35,088 nucleotides of DNA from Dethiobacter sp. (GTDB lineage: Bacteria; Bacillota; Dethiobacteria; DTU022; UBA8154), in assembly GCA_003605065.1 (NCBI GenBank), contig QZJM01000033.1, positions 1 to 35,088 on the forward strand. The letters are read 5' to 3'. This document shows, piece by piece, positions 1 through 8,210 of the stretch (the first letter of the stretch is position 1; each line of letters begins with the position of its first letter). The notes beneath the pieces are model-generated. The model saw nothing but the letters and a program-made list of their open reading frames with translations, made no database searches and was not told the DNA's origin. A program made the translations under genes and the position numbers.

Positions 1-99
1 GTAAACCACAAAACTGCCCAGGATAGGTATTAATACCAACCACAGGGGCAGGGCACTCGTTAATTCAACTGTCTCCACTACAGGTACGGATGCTGCCAT
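1..99 (-). CDS. Proton-channel (MrpD/NuoM-like) subunit, N-terminal fragment
   Basis: An open frame begins with ATG at 99 and runs off the left edge. It is too short for the ORF track. The visible 33 residues start MAASVPVVETVELTSALP and then become hydrophobic (LWLVLIPILGSFVVY), which looks like the first membrane helix of an antiporter-like subunit. A GGGAG Shine-Dalgarno sequence lies just before the ATG, and the preceding gene ends only 18 nt upstream, so the two are cotranscribed. Because the neighbour is an MrpD/NuoM-type subunit, a second paralogous proton-channel subunit is the likeliest identity. That is inferred from context and the first helix only. Confidence 0.6.
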   Translation of the reverse strand, partial: MAASVPVVETVELTSALPLWLVLIPILGSFVVY

Positions 100-117
100 T
101 TTGCCCCAACTCCCTTT

Positions 118-1623
118 CTAGAATCTAACAAAAAGTTCCTGGACTACGGCTTTAGCCAGTTGCAGAGGCCAGTTTTGCGGCATAACGGCAAAAGCAATAC
201 AGCCTATAGCCAGGATCATAATGGGGATAAGCATACTTAACGAAGCCTCAGGTACCTTTGAAGTCCCGTCAACATGCCCGGAGTCGCCTTTGGGAACACC
301 GAAAAAAGCGGCAATAATAATGGGGAAATAATAAGCCGCGTTCAGCAGGCTGCTGACAATGAGGAGAATAACATAAAACGGCTGACCGATATCCAGGGCT
401 CCCAGGCACATCTGCCATTTGCTGATAAAGCCGTTAAAAGGAGGAATACCGACCATAGAGAGGGAACAGAGCGTAAAAGCGATCATAGTAAGAGGCATCT
501 TCAATCCCAAGCCTCCCATATGACTGATCCGCCGCTCCCCGGTGCGGACAATAATAGCTCCGGCAATGAGGAATAAGCATCCCTTCATAAACGCATGGGT
601 AAAGATGTGGTATACGGCGCCGGTAAAAGCGCGCTCGCTTAACAGCGAGATGCCAAGAAGGATATACCCGATCTGGGCGATACTGGAATAGGCCAGCCGC
701 CTTTTAATATCATCCTGCAGCAGGGCCATAGCCGACCCCAGAAGAATAGTAATCGTAGCCAGGGTAAGAGTGATCTTATCCCAACCCATGGCCCGCAGGT
801 ACTCAAAACCGTAGACCTGGTAAAAGACCCGGATTAATCCATAGGCCCCCACCTTGATCATCACCCCTGAAAGCAAAGCACTTACCGGAGAAGGTGCCGC
901 AGGGTGAGCATCCGGTAACCAGACATGAACGGGGAAAATACCGGCTTTAATGCCAAAACCGAGAAGATAGCCCATAAAAGCGATAAAGGATAGCGAGGAA
1001 ACATCCCGGATAAGGCCGAAACCGTCCAGGGAGGTGGTCCCGCTCAGGTAATAAGTAATCATGATGCCTAGAAAGATGGCTAATCCGGCGCCAATAGACA
1101 TGAAAAGATACTTGGCACTGGCAAACATGGCATAGGAGTGTTCCTCGTGCGCTACCAGAACAAAAGATGATACAGCCATTATTTCAAAGAAAAGAAAAAG
1201 ACCCACAAGGTCGCCGGAAAATACAGTCCCCAGGCAGCCGCCGAGAGCCACGAGAAAAAAGCTGTAATAGCGCTCATGGGCATGTTCGTGCGCCATATAG
1301 CCAACGGAATGAATTGCGGCCAGCAGCCATAAAAAAATGATCAATAAACCCAGGAAAAAACTCAGCATATCTACCCGGAAATAAATAGACAACGGCAGGG
1401 AAAGAAAGGTATAACGGCTGAAGATAATATTGCCCGCCATAACAGTGCGGTACATAGAAAAGATAGCTATAAAAAGTACGGCTATCGTTGAAATTGTAAA
1501 AACCTCACCTAATTTCCGGTTGTAACGAGTCAAAAAGAAAGCGACAACAGCAGCCATAAAAGGGATGAAAGTTATAATCGACATTAAACTGCTTGAAACT
1601 CTCTCCCCCAAGAATCCTTGCAT
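118..1623 (-). CDS. Proton-conducting membrane subunit, MrpD/NuoM/HyfB family
   Basis: This 501-residue, almost wholly hydrophobic protein belongs to the family of antiporter-like subunits shared by complex I, Mrp Na+/H+ antiporters and membrane-bound hydrogenases (proton_antipo_M domain). Visible family marks are the glutamate in a membrane helix (LFLFFEIMAVSSF), the segment GIKAGIFPVHVWLPDAHPAA, the lysine of SGVMIKVGAYGL and the HAFMKGCLFLIAGAI helix. About 14 membrane segments are expected. The start at 1623 has GAGGTG 8 nt upstream; the internal Met14 has no such site. The next gene, 18 nt downstream, appears to be another subunit of the same type, so this is probably part of an Mrp-like or energy-converting hydrogenase/complex I-like operon. 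The window does not show which complex it serves. Confidence 0.85.
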   Translation of the reverse strand: MQGFLGERVSSSLMSIITFIPFMAAVVAFFLTRYNRKLGEVFTISTIAVLFIAIFSMYRTVMAGNIIFSRYTFLSLPLSIYFRVDMLSFFLGLLIIFLWLLAAIHSVGYMAHEHAHERYYSFFLVALGGCLGTVFSGDLVGLFLFFEIMAVSSFVLVAHEEHSYAMFASAKYLFMSIGAGLAIFLGIMITYYLSGTTSLDGFGLIRDVSSLSFIAFMGYLLGFGIKAGIFPVHVWLPDAHPAAPSPVSALLSGVMIKVGAYGLIRVFYQVYGFEYLRAMGWDKITLTLATITILLGSAMALLQDDIKRRLAYSSIAQIGYILLGISLLSERAFTGAVYHIFTHAFMKGCLFLIAGAIIVRTGERRISHMGGLGLKMPLTMIAFTLCSLSMVGIPPFNGFISKWQMCLGALDIGQPFYVILLIVSSLLNAAYYFPIIIAAFFGVPKGDSGHVDGTSKVPEASLSMLIPIMILAIGCIAFAVMPQNWPLQLAKAVVQELFVRF

Positions 1624-1657
1624 AACCCCTTCACCTCTTAACGCAGATATAAAGAGA

Positions 1658-1663
1658 ATTATA
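1658..1663 (-). promoter_or_regulatory. Possible -10 element for the proton-channel operon
   Basis: On the minus strand a perfect TATAAT lies about 35 nt before the ATG at 1623. No good -35 hexamer is found at 17-18 nt, so this is a weak call based on the -10 and its position. Confidence 0.3.
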
Positions 1664-1872
1664 TTAGTAAATCAAAAAGCAGCTCATGAGCTCGGGAGAT
1701 ATTTCCATACAAAAAAACAGCATTGTACAACTAGGTTCAGGCAAAAAACCAAAAATAAAAAAGGATTTTACTTTCTGAAAAGTTACTAAGTTCACAAACT
1801 TTGACAATTTCCTTCCAGCACTGTAGCATTATAACACATCTTCATATCTTTGAAAAGACTTATCCCCCCCTT

Positions 1873-1901
1873 TTTACCCCCTTTTTCCTTTCTATTATAA
1901 A
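1873..1901 (+). promoter_or_regulatory. Candidate sigma-A promoter for the 56-aa gene
   Basis: TTTACC (1873-1878), a 17-nt spacer and TATAAA (1896-1901) match the vegetative consensus at 4/6 and 5/6. A second candidate lies upstream: TTGACA at 1801-1806, 17 nt, TAGCAT at 1824-1829. Either would give a leader of 130-210 nt before the gene at 2042. The rest of 1624-2041 is AT-rich and includes a long pyrimidine tract at 1861-1895; I see no other gene there. Confidence 0.4.
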
Positions 1902-2041
1902 ATACAAAATCCCTTTCAGAAATCAAAAATTTTTGGTGGAAAATATTAACCTGTATTACGAAAAAAGCCCTTTACCACATGAATATTTTAGTACTCTTTT
2001 TGCATAATAAGAATACCTTTATTTCAAAAGGAGGGATAAAC

Positions 2042-2212
2042 ATGGCCCAAACCAACCTGACCTTTGCCAGCCTTACGGAAAGCGAACTACAAGCCCTAAA
2101 AGATGCGGAAAAATTTTTAAACAACCAGCCGGATCATAGAAAAGAGAGGCCGGAAGGAAAAGAAATCGTTCTCCTTGCCTACTTATATGGGAACAAGGAG
2201 CAAAAACTTTAG
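2042..2212 (+). CDS. Small protein of unknown function, 56 aa
   Basis: The track ORF begins at 1979, but AAGGAGGG immediately upstream of the ATG at 2042 fixes the start there, giving a 56-residue soluble, charged protein. It has a short N-terminal segment (MAQTNLTFASL), a probable amphipathic helix (TESELQALKDAEKFLNN), a basic proline-containing linker and a second hydrophobic helix (EIVLLAYLY). No cysteines, signal peptide or membrane segment are present. I do not recognise the family. It stands alone on the plus strand between the divergent proton-channel operon and the convergent folC gene. The very good ribosome binding site and candidate promoters argue that it is a real gene. The helical pattern could suit a small regulator or structural protein, but nothing in the sequence decides this. 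Confidence 0.65.
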   Translation: MAQTNLTFASLTESELQALKDAEKFLNNQPDHRKERPEGKEIVLLAYLYGNKEQKL

Positions 2213-2307
2213 ATCATAAAGCTGATGAATGAAAAATATTCGTTACATGTATCCAGCCGCTGCCAGCCCCCAACGGCTCCGTTAATAAGCAATGGCCATA
2301 TACGGGC

Positions 2308-3621
2308 CTAGGGCAGGGCTTTCAGGCTGTTTTTCTTTAAAAACTGGCGGGCATCGCTAATTACGTACAGGGACCCGGCAATAAGAACCAGATCCGGTGC
2401 TTTGGCCAGGGAAAGAGCCAGCTTTATGGCATCGGAGATGTTTTCTTTAACGTAAACAGGTCCGGGAATCATTTGAGCAGCGGTTTTTTCCAACATCCAC
2501 GGATCGGCAGCCCGTGGGCTGTTGGGTGTTGTAATAACAAGAATATCTGCAACCGGTAAAATTTCCTGTAAGATTTCTTCCACGGCCTTGTCACCAAGGA
2601 TACCGAGGACCAGTATAAGACGGCGGTAAGAAAAAGTATTAAACAGTGTCTGCCGCAGGTTTTGAAAGGCTTCTAAATTATGGGCTCCATCAATAACTAC
2701 CAGCGGGGAACGACGCATAATTTCCAGACGGCCGGGCCACCTGGTATGGAACAGGCCCCTGCGGATAGCGTCCTCCGGTAAAAGAAAACCTTTTTCCTGT
2801 AACAGTTCCAGTGAAGCCAGGGCCAGGGCGGCATTGTTAACCTGGAAATCTCCCAGGAGGCTTATATGTAAATTGAAATAATCATGCCGGAGTCCCCGGT
2901 AATGAAAACCCTGACCGTTTAGGTCACCGGAAACTTTTTCACCTTTAAAATCTTTCCCCAGGCTAAAAAGGGGAACATTTCTTTCCCGGCAGGTATCTTT
3001 GAAAACCTCCAGGGCAGATCCCTTTACCTGGGTTACTACTGCGCTCCCCTCTTTAATAATACCCGCTTTTTCCCGGGCGATAGCTTCAATGGTATTGCCC
3101 AGGACCTGGGTATGTTCCAGGCTGATGGTTGTTATCGCCGTGGCCAGAGGCTGGACCACGTTTGTAGCATCCAACCTGCCCCCCAGCCCGACTTCCAGAA
3201 CGATGATATCGGGGCATTCCTCGGCAAAATAGGTAAAGGCTATGGCTGTTACCACTTCAAATTCCGTCGGATGCCCGTAAGGAAATTCTGCGGCAACCTT
3301 TTCCACCAGGGGCTTTACTCTTTTAACCAGAACTACCAGGCGTTCCCTGGAAATATCTTCACCATTAATAGCCATACGGTTGGTAAACTGCTCCAGGTAT
3401 GGTGAAGTGTACAGGCCCACCCTGTAACCGGCAGCTTCAAGAACAGAGGCGGCCAAAGCAGCGGTTGAGCCTTTGCCGTTAGTTCCCCCGATGTGCAGGA
3501 ATTTTAGTTTTTTATGGGGATCCCCCAGGTAATGGAGCAGCAGCTCGATTCTTTGCAAACCCTGGTTCATACCAAACCTGCCGATGCTATGAATCCAGGA
3601 AAGAGATTCCTGGTAATCCAT
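2308..3621 (-). CDS. folC: Folylpolyglutamate synthase / dihydrofolate synthase
   Basis: FolC is a Mur-ligase family enzyme that adds glutamate to folates with ATP and, in many bacteria, also makes dihydrofolate from dihydropteroate. The 437-residue length is normal. The ATP-binding loop is HIGGTNGKGSTAAL (about residues 43-56). It is followed by the folate loop YTSPYLEQFTNRM, the central EVGLGGRLDATN and the C-terminal-domain signature DGAHN. The ATG at 3621 lies 3 nt after the valS stop. Its GGGGGTG ribosome binding site sits in the last codons of valS, so the two are translationally coupled. This valS-folC arrangement is common in Firmicutes. No clear intrinsic terminator is visible in the 95 nt between folC and the convergent 56-aa gene. 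Confidence 0.95.
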   Translation of the reverse strand: MDYQESLSWIHSIGRFGMNQGLQRIELLLHYLGDPHKKLKFLHIGGTNGKGSTAALAASVLEAAGYRVGLYTSPYLEQFTNRMAINGEDISRERLVVLVKRVKPLVEKVAAEFPYGHPTEFEVVTAIAFTYFAEECPDIIVLEVGLGGRLDATNVVQPLATAITTISLEHTQVLGNTIEAIAREKAGIIKEGSAVVTQVKGSALEVFKDTCRERNVPLFSLGKDFKGEKVSGDLNGQGFHYRGLRHDYFNLHISLLGDFQVNNAALALASLELLQEKGFLLPEDAIRRGLFHTRWPGRLEIMRRSPLVVIDGAHNLEAFQNLRQTLFNTFSYRRLILVLGILGDKAVEEILQEILPVADILVITTPNSPRAADPWMLEKTAAQMIPGPVYVKENISDAIKLALSLAKAPDLVLIAGSLYVISDARQFLKKNSLKALP

Positions 3622-3624
3622 TTT

Positions 3625-6276
3625 TTATGCACCCCCGAGCTTTCTGAGTTCCCCAAGCCTGGCTAAGAGCTTTTCCTGTTTAGCACTCAGTTCTTCTTTT
3701 TTGTTCCTCTCTTTTTCAACAACATCTGCCGGTGCCTTATCTATAAAACTTTTATTGGCACTCTTGGCAGCGGCCCTGGTCAGCTCTTTTTCCACTCCCT
3801 GCATCTCCTTTTCCAGCCGGGTTATTTCCTGGGAAAGGTCAATAACTCCTTCCAGAGGCAGGTAAATCTCGATCTCCTCCACCAGGGCGGTTAGAGCCTG
3901 GGAGGGCTTTTCCTCCACATCTTGAAGAAACGTTACCTGTTCGACCCAGGCAAGCTTTTCAATAAAGGTTTGCTCCTGGCGCAATAAGGTCAGGAGCTCC
4001 CGGGGAGCCTGCAAAATTACGGGAGATTTTTGCCCTGTGGAAAGCCCGATCTCACTGCGCAGGTTACGGATAGCCCTGATGACTTCCATAACCAGCTCCA
4101 TCTCCCGCCTGGCTTGTTGATCCTCCAAATTATCCCGGGGTTCAGGCCAGGAGGATATTACCAGGGCATCTTTTTTAGAGCTGCGGGGCAGGTGCTGCCA
4201 TATTTCTTCGGAAATAAAGGGCATAAAGGGATGTAAAAGCCGCATAGCCCCTTCCAGGACATAGTAGAGCACAGCCTTCGTCCTTTCCTTTTTCTCTTCG
4301 TCTTTTCCGTAAAGGTACACCTTGCTCAATTCAATATACCAGTCGCAAAAATCACCCCAGATAAAGTCGTAAACCGTACGGGCTGCCTCTCCCAATTCGT
4401 ACTGCTCTAAAAGGGCAGTGGTCTTCTCCGCCACCTGGTTAAAGCGATCCAGGATCCAGCGGTCATGTCGGTTTAGCACCGCAGGCAACCCTGCCGGCTG
4501 AAATTCTTCCAGGTTCATGAGCACGTAACGGGAGGCATTCCAGATCTTGTTGGAAAAATTACGGCTGGCCTCTACGTTTTCGTATCTGAAACGCTGATCG
4601 TTTCCGGGAGCCTGACCTGTAATGAGGGTAAAGCGTAAGGTATCGGCACCGTACTTTTCGATCACCTCCAGGGGATCCACACCGTTTCCCAGTGATTTGC
4701 TCATTTTTCTCCCCAGGGCATCTCGTACCAGCCCATGAACACTTACCTCGCTGAAAGGAATGTCTTTCATAAATGCCAGGGACATAAAGATCATGCGGGC
4801 AACCCAAAAAGAGATGATGTCGTAACCGGTGACCAGCACGCTGGTGGGGAAGTAATGCTTCAGATCGGCCGTAATTTCCGGCCATCCCAGGGTGGAAAAA
4901 GGCCAGAGGGCCGAACTGAACCATGTGTCCAGCACATCAGGGTCCTGCTCCAGTTCAGCCTGGCCGCACGATGGGCACACAGCAGGATCCTCCCTGGAAA
5001 CAATTACTTTTCCACAGGAACAGTACCAGGCGGGAATACGGTGTCCCCACCAGATCTGCCGTGAAATACACCAGTCCCGGATATTTTCCATCCAGTTCAG
5101 GTATGTGCGGGTAAAACGCTCGGGAATAAAGCTCGTCTTCCCCTCCTTTACCACCTCAACAGCCGGTTCGGCCAGGGGCTTCATCCTGACAAACCACTGC
5201 AGGGAAACCAGGGGCTCTATTTCCGTGTTACAACGCTGGCAGTGCCCCACAGCATGGATATAATCATCAACTTGTTCCAGCAGGCCCAGCTTCTCCAAAT
5301 CGTCTAGAATCTGCCTGCGGGCCTCATAACGATCCATTCCCGCATACTTGCCCATTTCCGGGGTCATCGTACCCCTGTTTCCAATCGCCCTGATGGTCTC
5401 CAGTCCATGCCTCTGCCCAATCTCAAAGTCATTGGGATCATGAGCGGGCGTTATCTTCACAGCCCCCGAGCCGAAGGAAGGATCCACATATTCATCTGCG
5501 ATAATGGGAATCTCCCTGTTCATCAGCGGAAGCAATACCTTTTTGCCAACCAGCCCCTGGTAGCGTTGATCATCAGGGTGAACAGCCACTGCAGTATCCC
5601 CCAGCATTGTTTCCGGCCTGGTGGTAGCCACCACAATAGAACCATCCCAACCCACTCCGGGATAACGGACATGGGTAAGGGTAGAGGCCTTTTCTTCATG
5701 CTCTACCTCGATATCGGAAATGGCCGTGTGGCAGCGGGGGCACCAGTTAACCATGTAGTCTCCCCTGTAAATAAGCCCCTGCTCGTAAAGAGAAACAAAC
5801 ACCTCGCGTACCGCCCTGGAACAACCTTCGTCCATGGTGAAACGTTCACGGGACCAGTCGCAGGAAACCCCCAGTTTGTACAGCTGCTTTAAAATACGGG
5901 CATGATATTCTTCTTTCCACTTCCAGGCCCTTTCCAGGAATTTTTCCCGCCCCAGGTCGTGCCGGGAAAAACCTTCGGAAGCAAGGTGCTCTTCAACCTT
6001 GTTCTGTGTGGCAATACCGGCATGGTCCGTCCCCGGGAGCCAGAGAGTATCATAACCCTGCATACGCCTCCACCTGATAATAACATCCTGAATGGTGTTG
6101 TCCAGGGCGTGTCCCATATGCAGGGAGCCCGTAACATTGGGTGGGGGAATAACGATGGTAAAAGTTCTTTTACCCTCTTCCCTGGGAGCCTTGAAATGAT
6201 TTTTCTCCAGCCAGAACTGGTAGATTTTATCCTCTACCTTTTCCGGCTCATAGACGGGTGGAAGGTTAACAGCCAT
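3625..6276 (-). CDS. valS: Valyl-tRNA synthetase
   Basis: ValS is the class I synthetase that charges tRNA-Val and edits misactivated threonine. It has the HIGH-type motif PNVTGSLHMGHAL (HMGH at about residues 53-56) and the KMSKS loop (GRKMSKSLGNG). Several zinc-type cysteine pairs are present (CPRCHTAISD, CQRCNTEIEP, CSCGKV...CPSCGQ). The C-terminal arginine/lysine-rich coiled coil (EITRLEKEMQGVEKEL onward) is the usual tRNA-contacting arm. The track begins at a TTG at 6297 whose codons contain the Shine-Dalgarno sequence itself. The AAGGAG 7 nt before the ATG at 6276 supports MAVNLPPVYEPEKV as the true N-terminus, giving 883 residues. It is the first gene of the valS-folC operon. The leader is only about 40 nt, so there is no room for a T-box. 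Confidence 0.97.
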   Translation of the reverse strand: MAVNLPPVYEPEKVEDKIYQFWLEKNHFKAPREEGKRTFTIVIPPPNVTGSLHMGHALDNTIQDVIIRWRRMQGYDTLWLPGTDHAGIATQNKVEEHLASEGFSRHDLGREKFLERAWKWKEEYHARILKQLYKLGVSCDWSRERFTMDEGCSRAVREVFVSLYEQGLIYRGDYMVNWCPRCHTAISDIEVEHEEKASTLTHVRYPGVGWDGSIVVATTRPETMLGDTAVAVHPDDQRYQGLVGKKVLLPLMNREIPIIADEYVDPSFGSGAVKITPAHDPNDFEIGQRHGLETIRAIGNRGTMTPEMGKYAGMDRYEARRQILDDLEKLGLLEQVDDYIHAVGHCQRCNTEIEPLVSLQWFVRMKPLAEPAVEVVKEGKTSFIPERFTRTYLNWMENIRDWCISRQIWWGHRIPAWYCSCGKVIVSREDPAVCPSCGQAELEQDPDVLDTWFSSALWPFSTLGWPEITADLKHYFPTSVLVTGYDIISFWVARMIFMSLAFMKDIPFSEVSVHGLVRDALGRKMSKSLGNGVDPLEVIEKYGADTLRFTLITGQAPGNDQRFRYENVEASRNFSNKIWNASRYVLMNLEEFQPAGLPAVLNRHDRWILDRFNQVAEKTTALLEQYELGEAARTVYDFIWGDFCDWYIELSKVYLYGKDEEKKERTKAVLYYVLEGAMRLLHPFMPFISEEIWQHLPRSSKKDALVISSWPEPRDNLEDQQARREMELVMEVIRAIRNLRSEIGLSTGQKSPVILQAPRELLTLLRQEQTFIEKLAWVEQVTFLQDVEEKPSQALTALVEEIEIYLPLEGVIDLSQEITRLEKEMQGVEKELTRAAAKSANKSFIDKAPADVVEKERNKKEELSAKQEKLLARLGELRKLGGA

Positions 6277-6325
6277 CTTCAATCTCCTTCTCTTCAATGA
6301 AAATCAACCCAAAATCTTCTCTCTT

Positions 6326-6354
6326 ATATTACATTTTTCCATAAATAAAGTCAA
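6326..6354 (-). promoter_or_regulatory. Sigma-A promoter of valS-folC
   Basis: On the minus strand TTGACT (6349-6354), a 17-nt spacer and TAATAT (6326-6331) form a fair vegetative promoter. Transcription would start near 6319, leaving a leader of about 42 nt before valS. The 100 nt between this promoter and the BirA operator hold only weak inverted repeats. Confidence 0.6.
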
Positions 6355-6459
6355 CTTGGTATCTAAAAGGTCGGAATTGCCTGAGACCTGCCAGGATTAT
6401 GATGGTTACTAAGATAGCAGGGCGAGCACTTACTGGTGCACTCGGTTTTTGCATAAAAT

Positions 6460-6491
6460 TTGTTAACCTTTCCTTTAAAAGTAGTTGACAA
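6460..6491 (+). promoter_or_regulatory. BirA operator
   Basis: TTGTTAACC (6460-6468), 14 nt, then AGTTGACAA (6483-6491) is an inverted repeat with 7 of 9 positions matching. It agrees with the Firmicutes BirA operator as I remember it (TTGTnAACC-N14/15-GGTTnACAA). The right half covers the -35 box of the birA promoter, so biotinyl-AMP-bound BirA would block RNA polymerase. It lies directly before birA-bioY, which is the expected regulon. Confidence 0.85.
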
Positions 6492-6513
6492 TTAATTTTT
6501 TAAATGGTATAAA
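6485..6513 (+). promoter_or_regulatory. Sigma-A promoter of birA-bioY
   Basis: TTGACA (6485-6490), exactly 17 nt, TATAAA (6508-6513): a near-consensus promoter. The -35 box lies inside the BirA operator. The start would fall near 6520, about 30 nt before the birA ATG. Confidence 0.85.
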
Positions 6514-6551
6514 GTTAATAGAATTGATGAAAAGTTTTAGAGGTGAAGTAA

Positions 6552-7562
6552 ATGCGCCATAAAATCTTAAAACTGCTCAAGGATAGGAGTCCTTCGTACC
6601 TCTCAGGAGAAGAAATGGCGCAATTGCTCAATGTAAGCCGTACCTCCATCTGGAAAAATATCCATTCCCTGCAATCCGATGGTTACCGTATTAAAGGAAG
6701 CCCCCGCCTGGGCTACCGCCTGGCAGGAATCCCCGACCTGCTGTTTCCTGCCGAAATTGCCGGGGAATTGCAGACAAAAATTATTGCCTCTTCTCCGGAA
6801 ATAATACACCATTACCGGCAAATTGATTCCACCAACAGCGCCTTAAAAACCCTGGCCGAAAAAGGGGCACCGGAAGGAACAATTGTGATCGCAGAAGAAC
6901 AAACCGGGGGCAGGGGAAGAATGGGACGTTCCTGGTCTTCTCCTTTCAGCAAGGGCATCTGGCTTTCCATCTTGTTAAAACCACCGCTGGCACCACAGGA
7001 TACACCGCTATTCACTCTCCTGGCTGCTGCAGCCGTAGTAAAGGGAATACTGGTCAACCTGCCGGATCTTCCCGTGGGGATCAAGTGGCCCAATGACCTG
7101 CTCATCAACAACCGCAAGGTTTGCGGCATATTGACAGAATTAAAAGCAGAAGCAGACCTCCTTCACTATCTTGTTATAGGGATAGGCCTAAATGTTAATT
7201 CTAAAGAAGAAGATTTCCCTGCAGAGCTAAGAAATACCGCTACCTCTCTTTATTTGGAAAACAACAAAGAAGAAGTTTCGCGGCAAAAGCTTGCCAGCAG
7301 TATCCTCCAGGAAATGGATAATTCCTACCTGGACTACCTTAATAACGGTCCGGGAATGGTTATCTCCGCATGGAAAAAATATAATATAACCCTGGGTAAA
7401 GATGTAACCATAAAAACCGTCCAGGGCAGCTTTAGCGGAAAAGCGGCAGACCTGGACAGCGACGGTGCTCTGATTGTGGAGGAAGAAAAGGGAATTAAAA
7501 AGCGTTTTCAGGCGGGAGAAGTCACCCTGGAAAATTTTACAGGGGGTCAAGACCCCTTTTAG
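6552..7562 (+). CDS. birA: Biotin-protein ligase and biotin operon repressor (class II BirA)
   Basis: BirA joins biotin to the biotin carboxyl carrier protein through biotinyl-5'-AMP and, when loaded with this intermediate, represses biotin genes. The 336-residue protein has an N-terminal winged helix-turn-helix (about residues 15-45, LSGEEMAQLLNVSRTSIWK). It also has the biotinyl-AMP loop GGRGRMGRSW (about 119-128), the core motif KWPNDLLINNRKVCGILTE and a C-terminal SH3-like domain ending about 20 residues before the stop. Length and domain order fit bifunctional BirA. AGAGGTGA lies just before the ATG. A BirA operator over the promoter predicts self-repression, and bioY follows 23 nt downstream. 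No biotin synthesis gene is in the window. Confidence 0.96.
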   Translation: MRHKILKLLKDRSPSYLSGEEMAQLLNVSRTSIWKNIHSLQSDGYRIKGSPRLGYRLAGIPDLLFPAEIAGELQTKIIASSPEIIHHYRQIDSTNSALKTLAEKGAPEGTIVIAEEQTGGRGRMGRSWSSPFSKGIWLSILLKPPLAPQDTPLFTLLAAAAVVKGILVNLPDLPVGIKWPNDLLINNRKVCGILTELKAEADLLHYLVIGIGLNVNSKEEDFPAELRNTATSLYLENNKEEVSRQKLASSILQEMDNSYLDYLNNGPGMVISAWKKYNITLGKDVTIKTVQGSFSGKAADLDSDGALIVEEEKGIKKRFQAGEVTLENFTGGQDPF

Positions 7563-7585
7563 AAGAATATGGAAGGCGGTTTAAA

Positions 7586-8119
7586 ATGTTAAAAACAAAA
7601 TATCTGATCTTGAGCGGCCTGTTTGCCACTATAACAGCCTTACTGGCCCAGATTTCCATTCCGCTCCCTTTCAGCCCGGTTCCCATTACCGGGCAAATAT
7701 TCGGCGTATTCCTGATAGGCACTATTCTGGGAGGACGCTGGGGCGCCATATCCATGCTCACGTACGTTTTTCTGGGTGCCATAGGACTGCCTGTTTTTCA
7801 TAACGCCCAGGGCGGGCTGCATATTGTCCTGGGACCGACAGGAGGCTATCTCTGGGGTTTTGTGCTCGGCAGCTATCTGCTGGGAAAAACCGTAGAAAAA
7901 AGGAACTCTTACCTCTCCATAATTCTGGGGATGTTCCTCTGCCTGGCGGCCACTTACTCCCTGGGAGTATTACAGCTGTCATTTATCGCCGGCTTGAATC
8001 TCCGCCAGGGCCTGCTGCTCGGTGCAGCACCTTTCCTTCCCCTGGACATTGTTAAACTATTTGCCGCCAGCGGCCTGAGCCTTTCCGTAAGACAAAGGCT
8101 GCTTAAGGCCGTGTATTAA
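7586..8119 (+). CDS. bioY: Biotin transporter S component BioY
   Basis: BioY is the substrate-binding membrane component of the ECF-type biotin importer. It works either alone or with the shared EcfA/A'/T module, which is not in this window. The 177-residue protein is hydrophobic with about six membrane segments. It carries the family signatures IPLPFSPVPITGQ near the N-terminus, GPTGGYLWGFVLGSY in the middle and LPLDIVKLFAA near the C-terminus. It follows birA by 23 nt on the same strand and would share its BirA-controlled promoter. A linked repressor-ligase and importer, with no bio synthesis genes visible, suggests biotin is taken up rather than made; this is inference from one locus. Confidence 0.95.
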   Translation: MLKTKYLILSGLFATITALLAQISIPLPFSPVPITGQIFGVFLIGTILGGRWGAISMLTYVFLGAIGLPVFHNAQGGLHIVLGPTGGYLWGFVLGSYLLGKTVEKRNSYLSIILGMFLCLAATYSLGVLQLSFIAGLNLRQGLLLGAAPFLPLDIVKLFAASGLSLSVRQRLLKAVY

Positions 8120-8125
8120 CAACAT

Positions 8126-8190
8126 CTATAACGCAAGGCAAGAACCGTCCCCGCTTGCTCCTATAACGCAAGGCAAGAACCGTCCCCGCT
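8126..8190. repeat. Two direct copies of a 30-bp repeat, REP-like
   Basis: The 30-bp unit (core AGGCAAGAACCGTCCCCGCT) occurs at 8126-8155 and again, identical, at 8161-8190, separated by TGCTC. It lies just after bioY in a convergent intergenic region. The core AGAACCGTCCCC resembles dispersed GGGGACGGTTCT-type repeats that I recall from many Firmicutes genomes, sometimes beside REP-associated tyrosine transposases. No such transposase is here. Its distribution in the genome cannot be judged from this window. Confidence 0.8.
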
Positions 8191-8210
8191 CTCACCTTAG
8201 ACTGCTATTA

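Noticed and set aside
1565-2007. ORFs 1565-1789 and 1801-2007 on the plus strand
   Set aside because: No ribosome binding sites and AT-rich low-complexity translations; the region looks like promoter and leader DNA.
6423-6450. CIRCE-like or terminator hairpin (GAGCAC...GTGCACTC then TTTTT)
   Set aside because: The arms pair only with a bulge, the sequence does not match TTAGCACTC-N9-GAGTGCTAA, and no plus-strand gene ends before it.
6277-6459. T-box leader for valS
   Set aside because: No AGGGTGGNACCGCG-type box on the minus strand, and the promoter at 6326-6354 leaves only about 42 nt of leader.
8126-8190. CRISPR array
   Set aside because: Only two copies, a 5-bp spacer and no cas genes.
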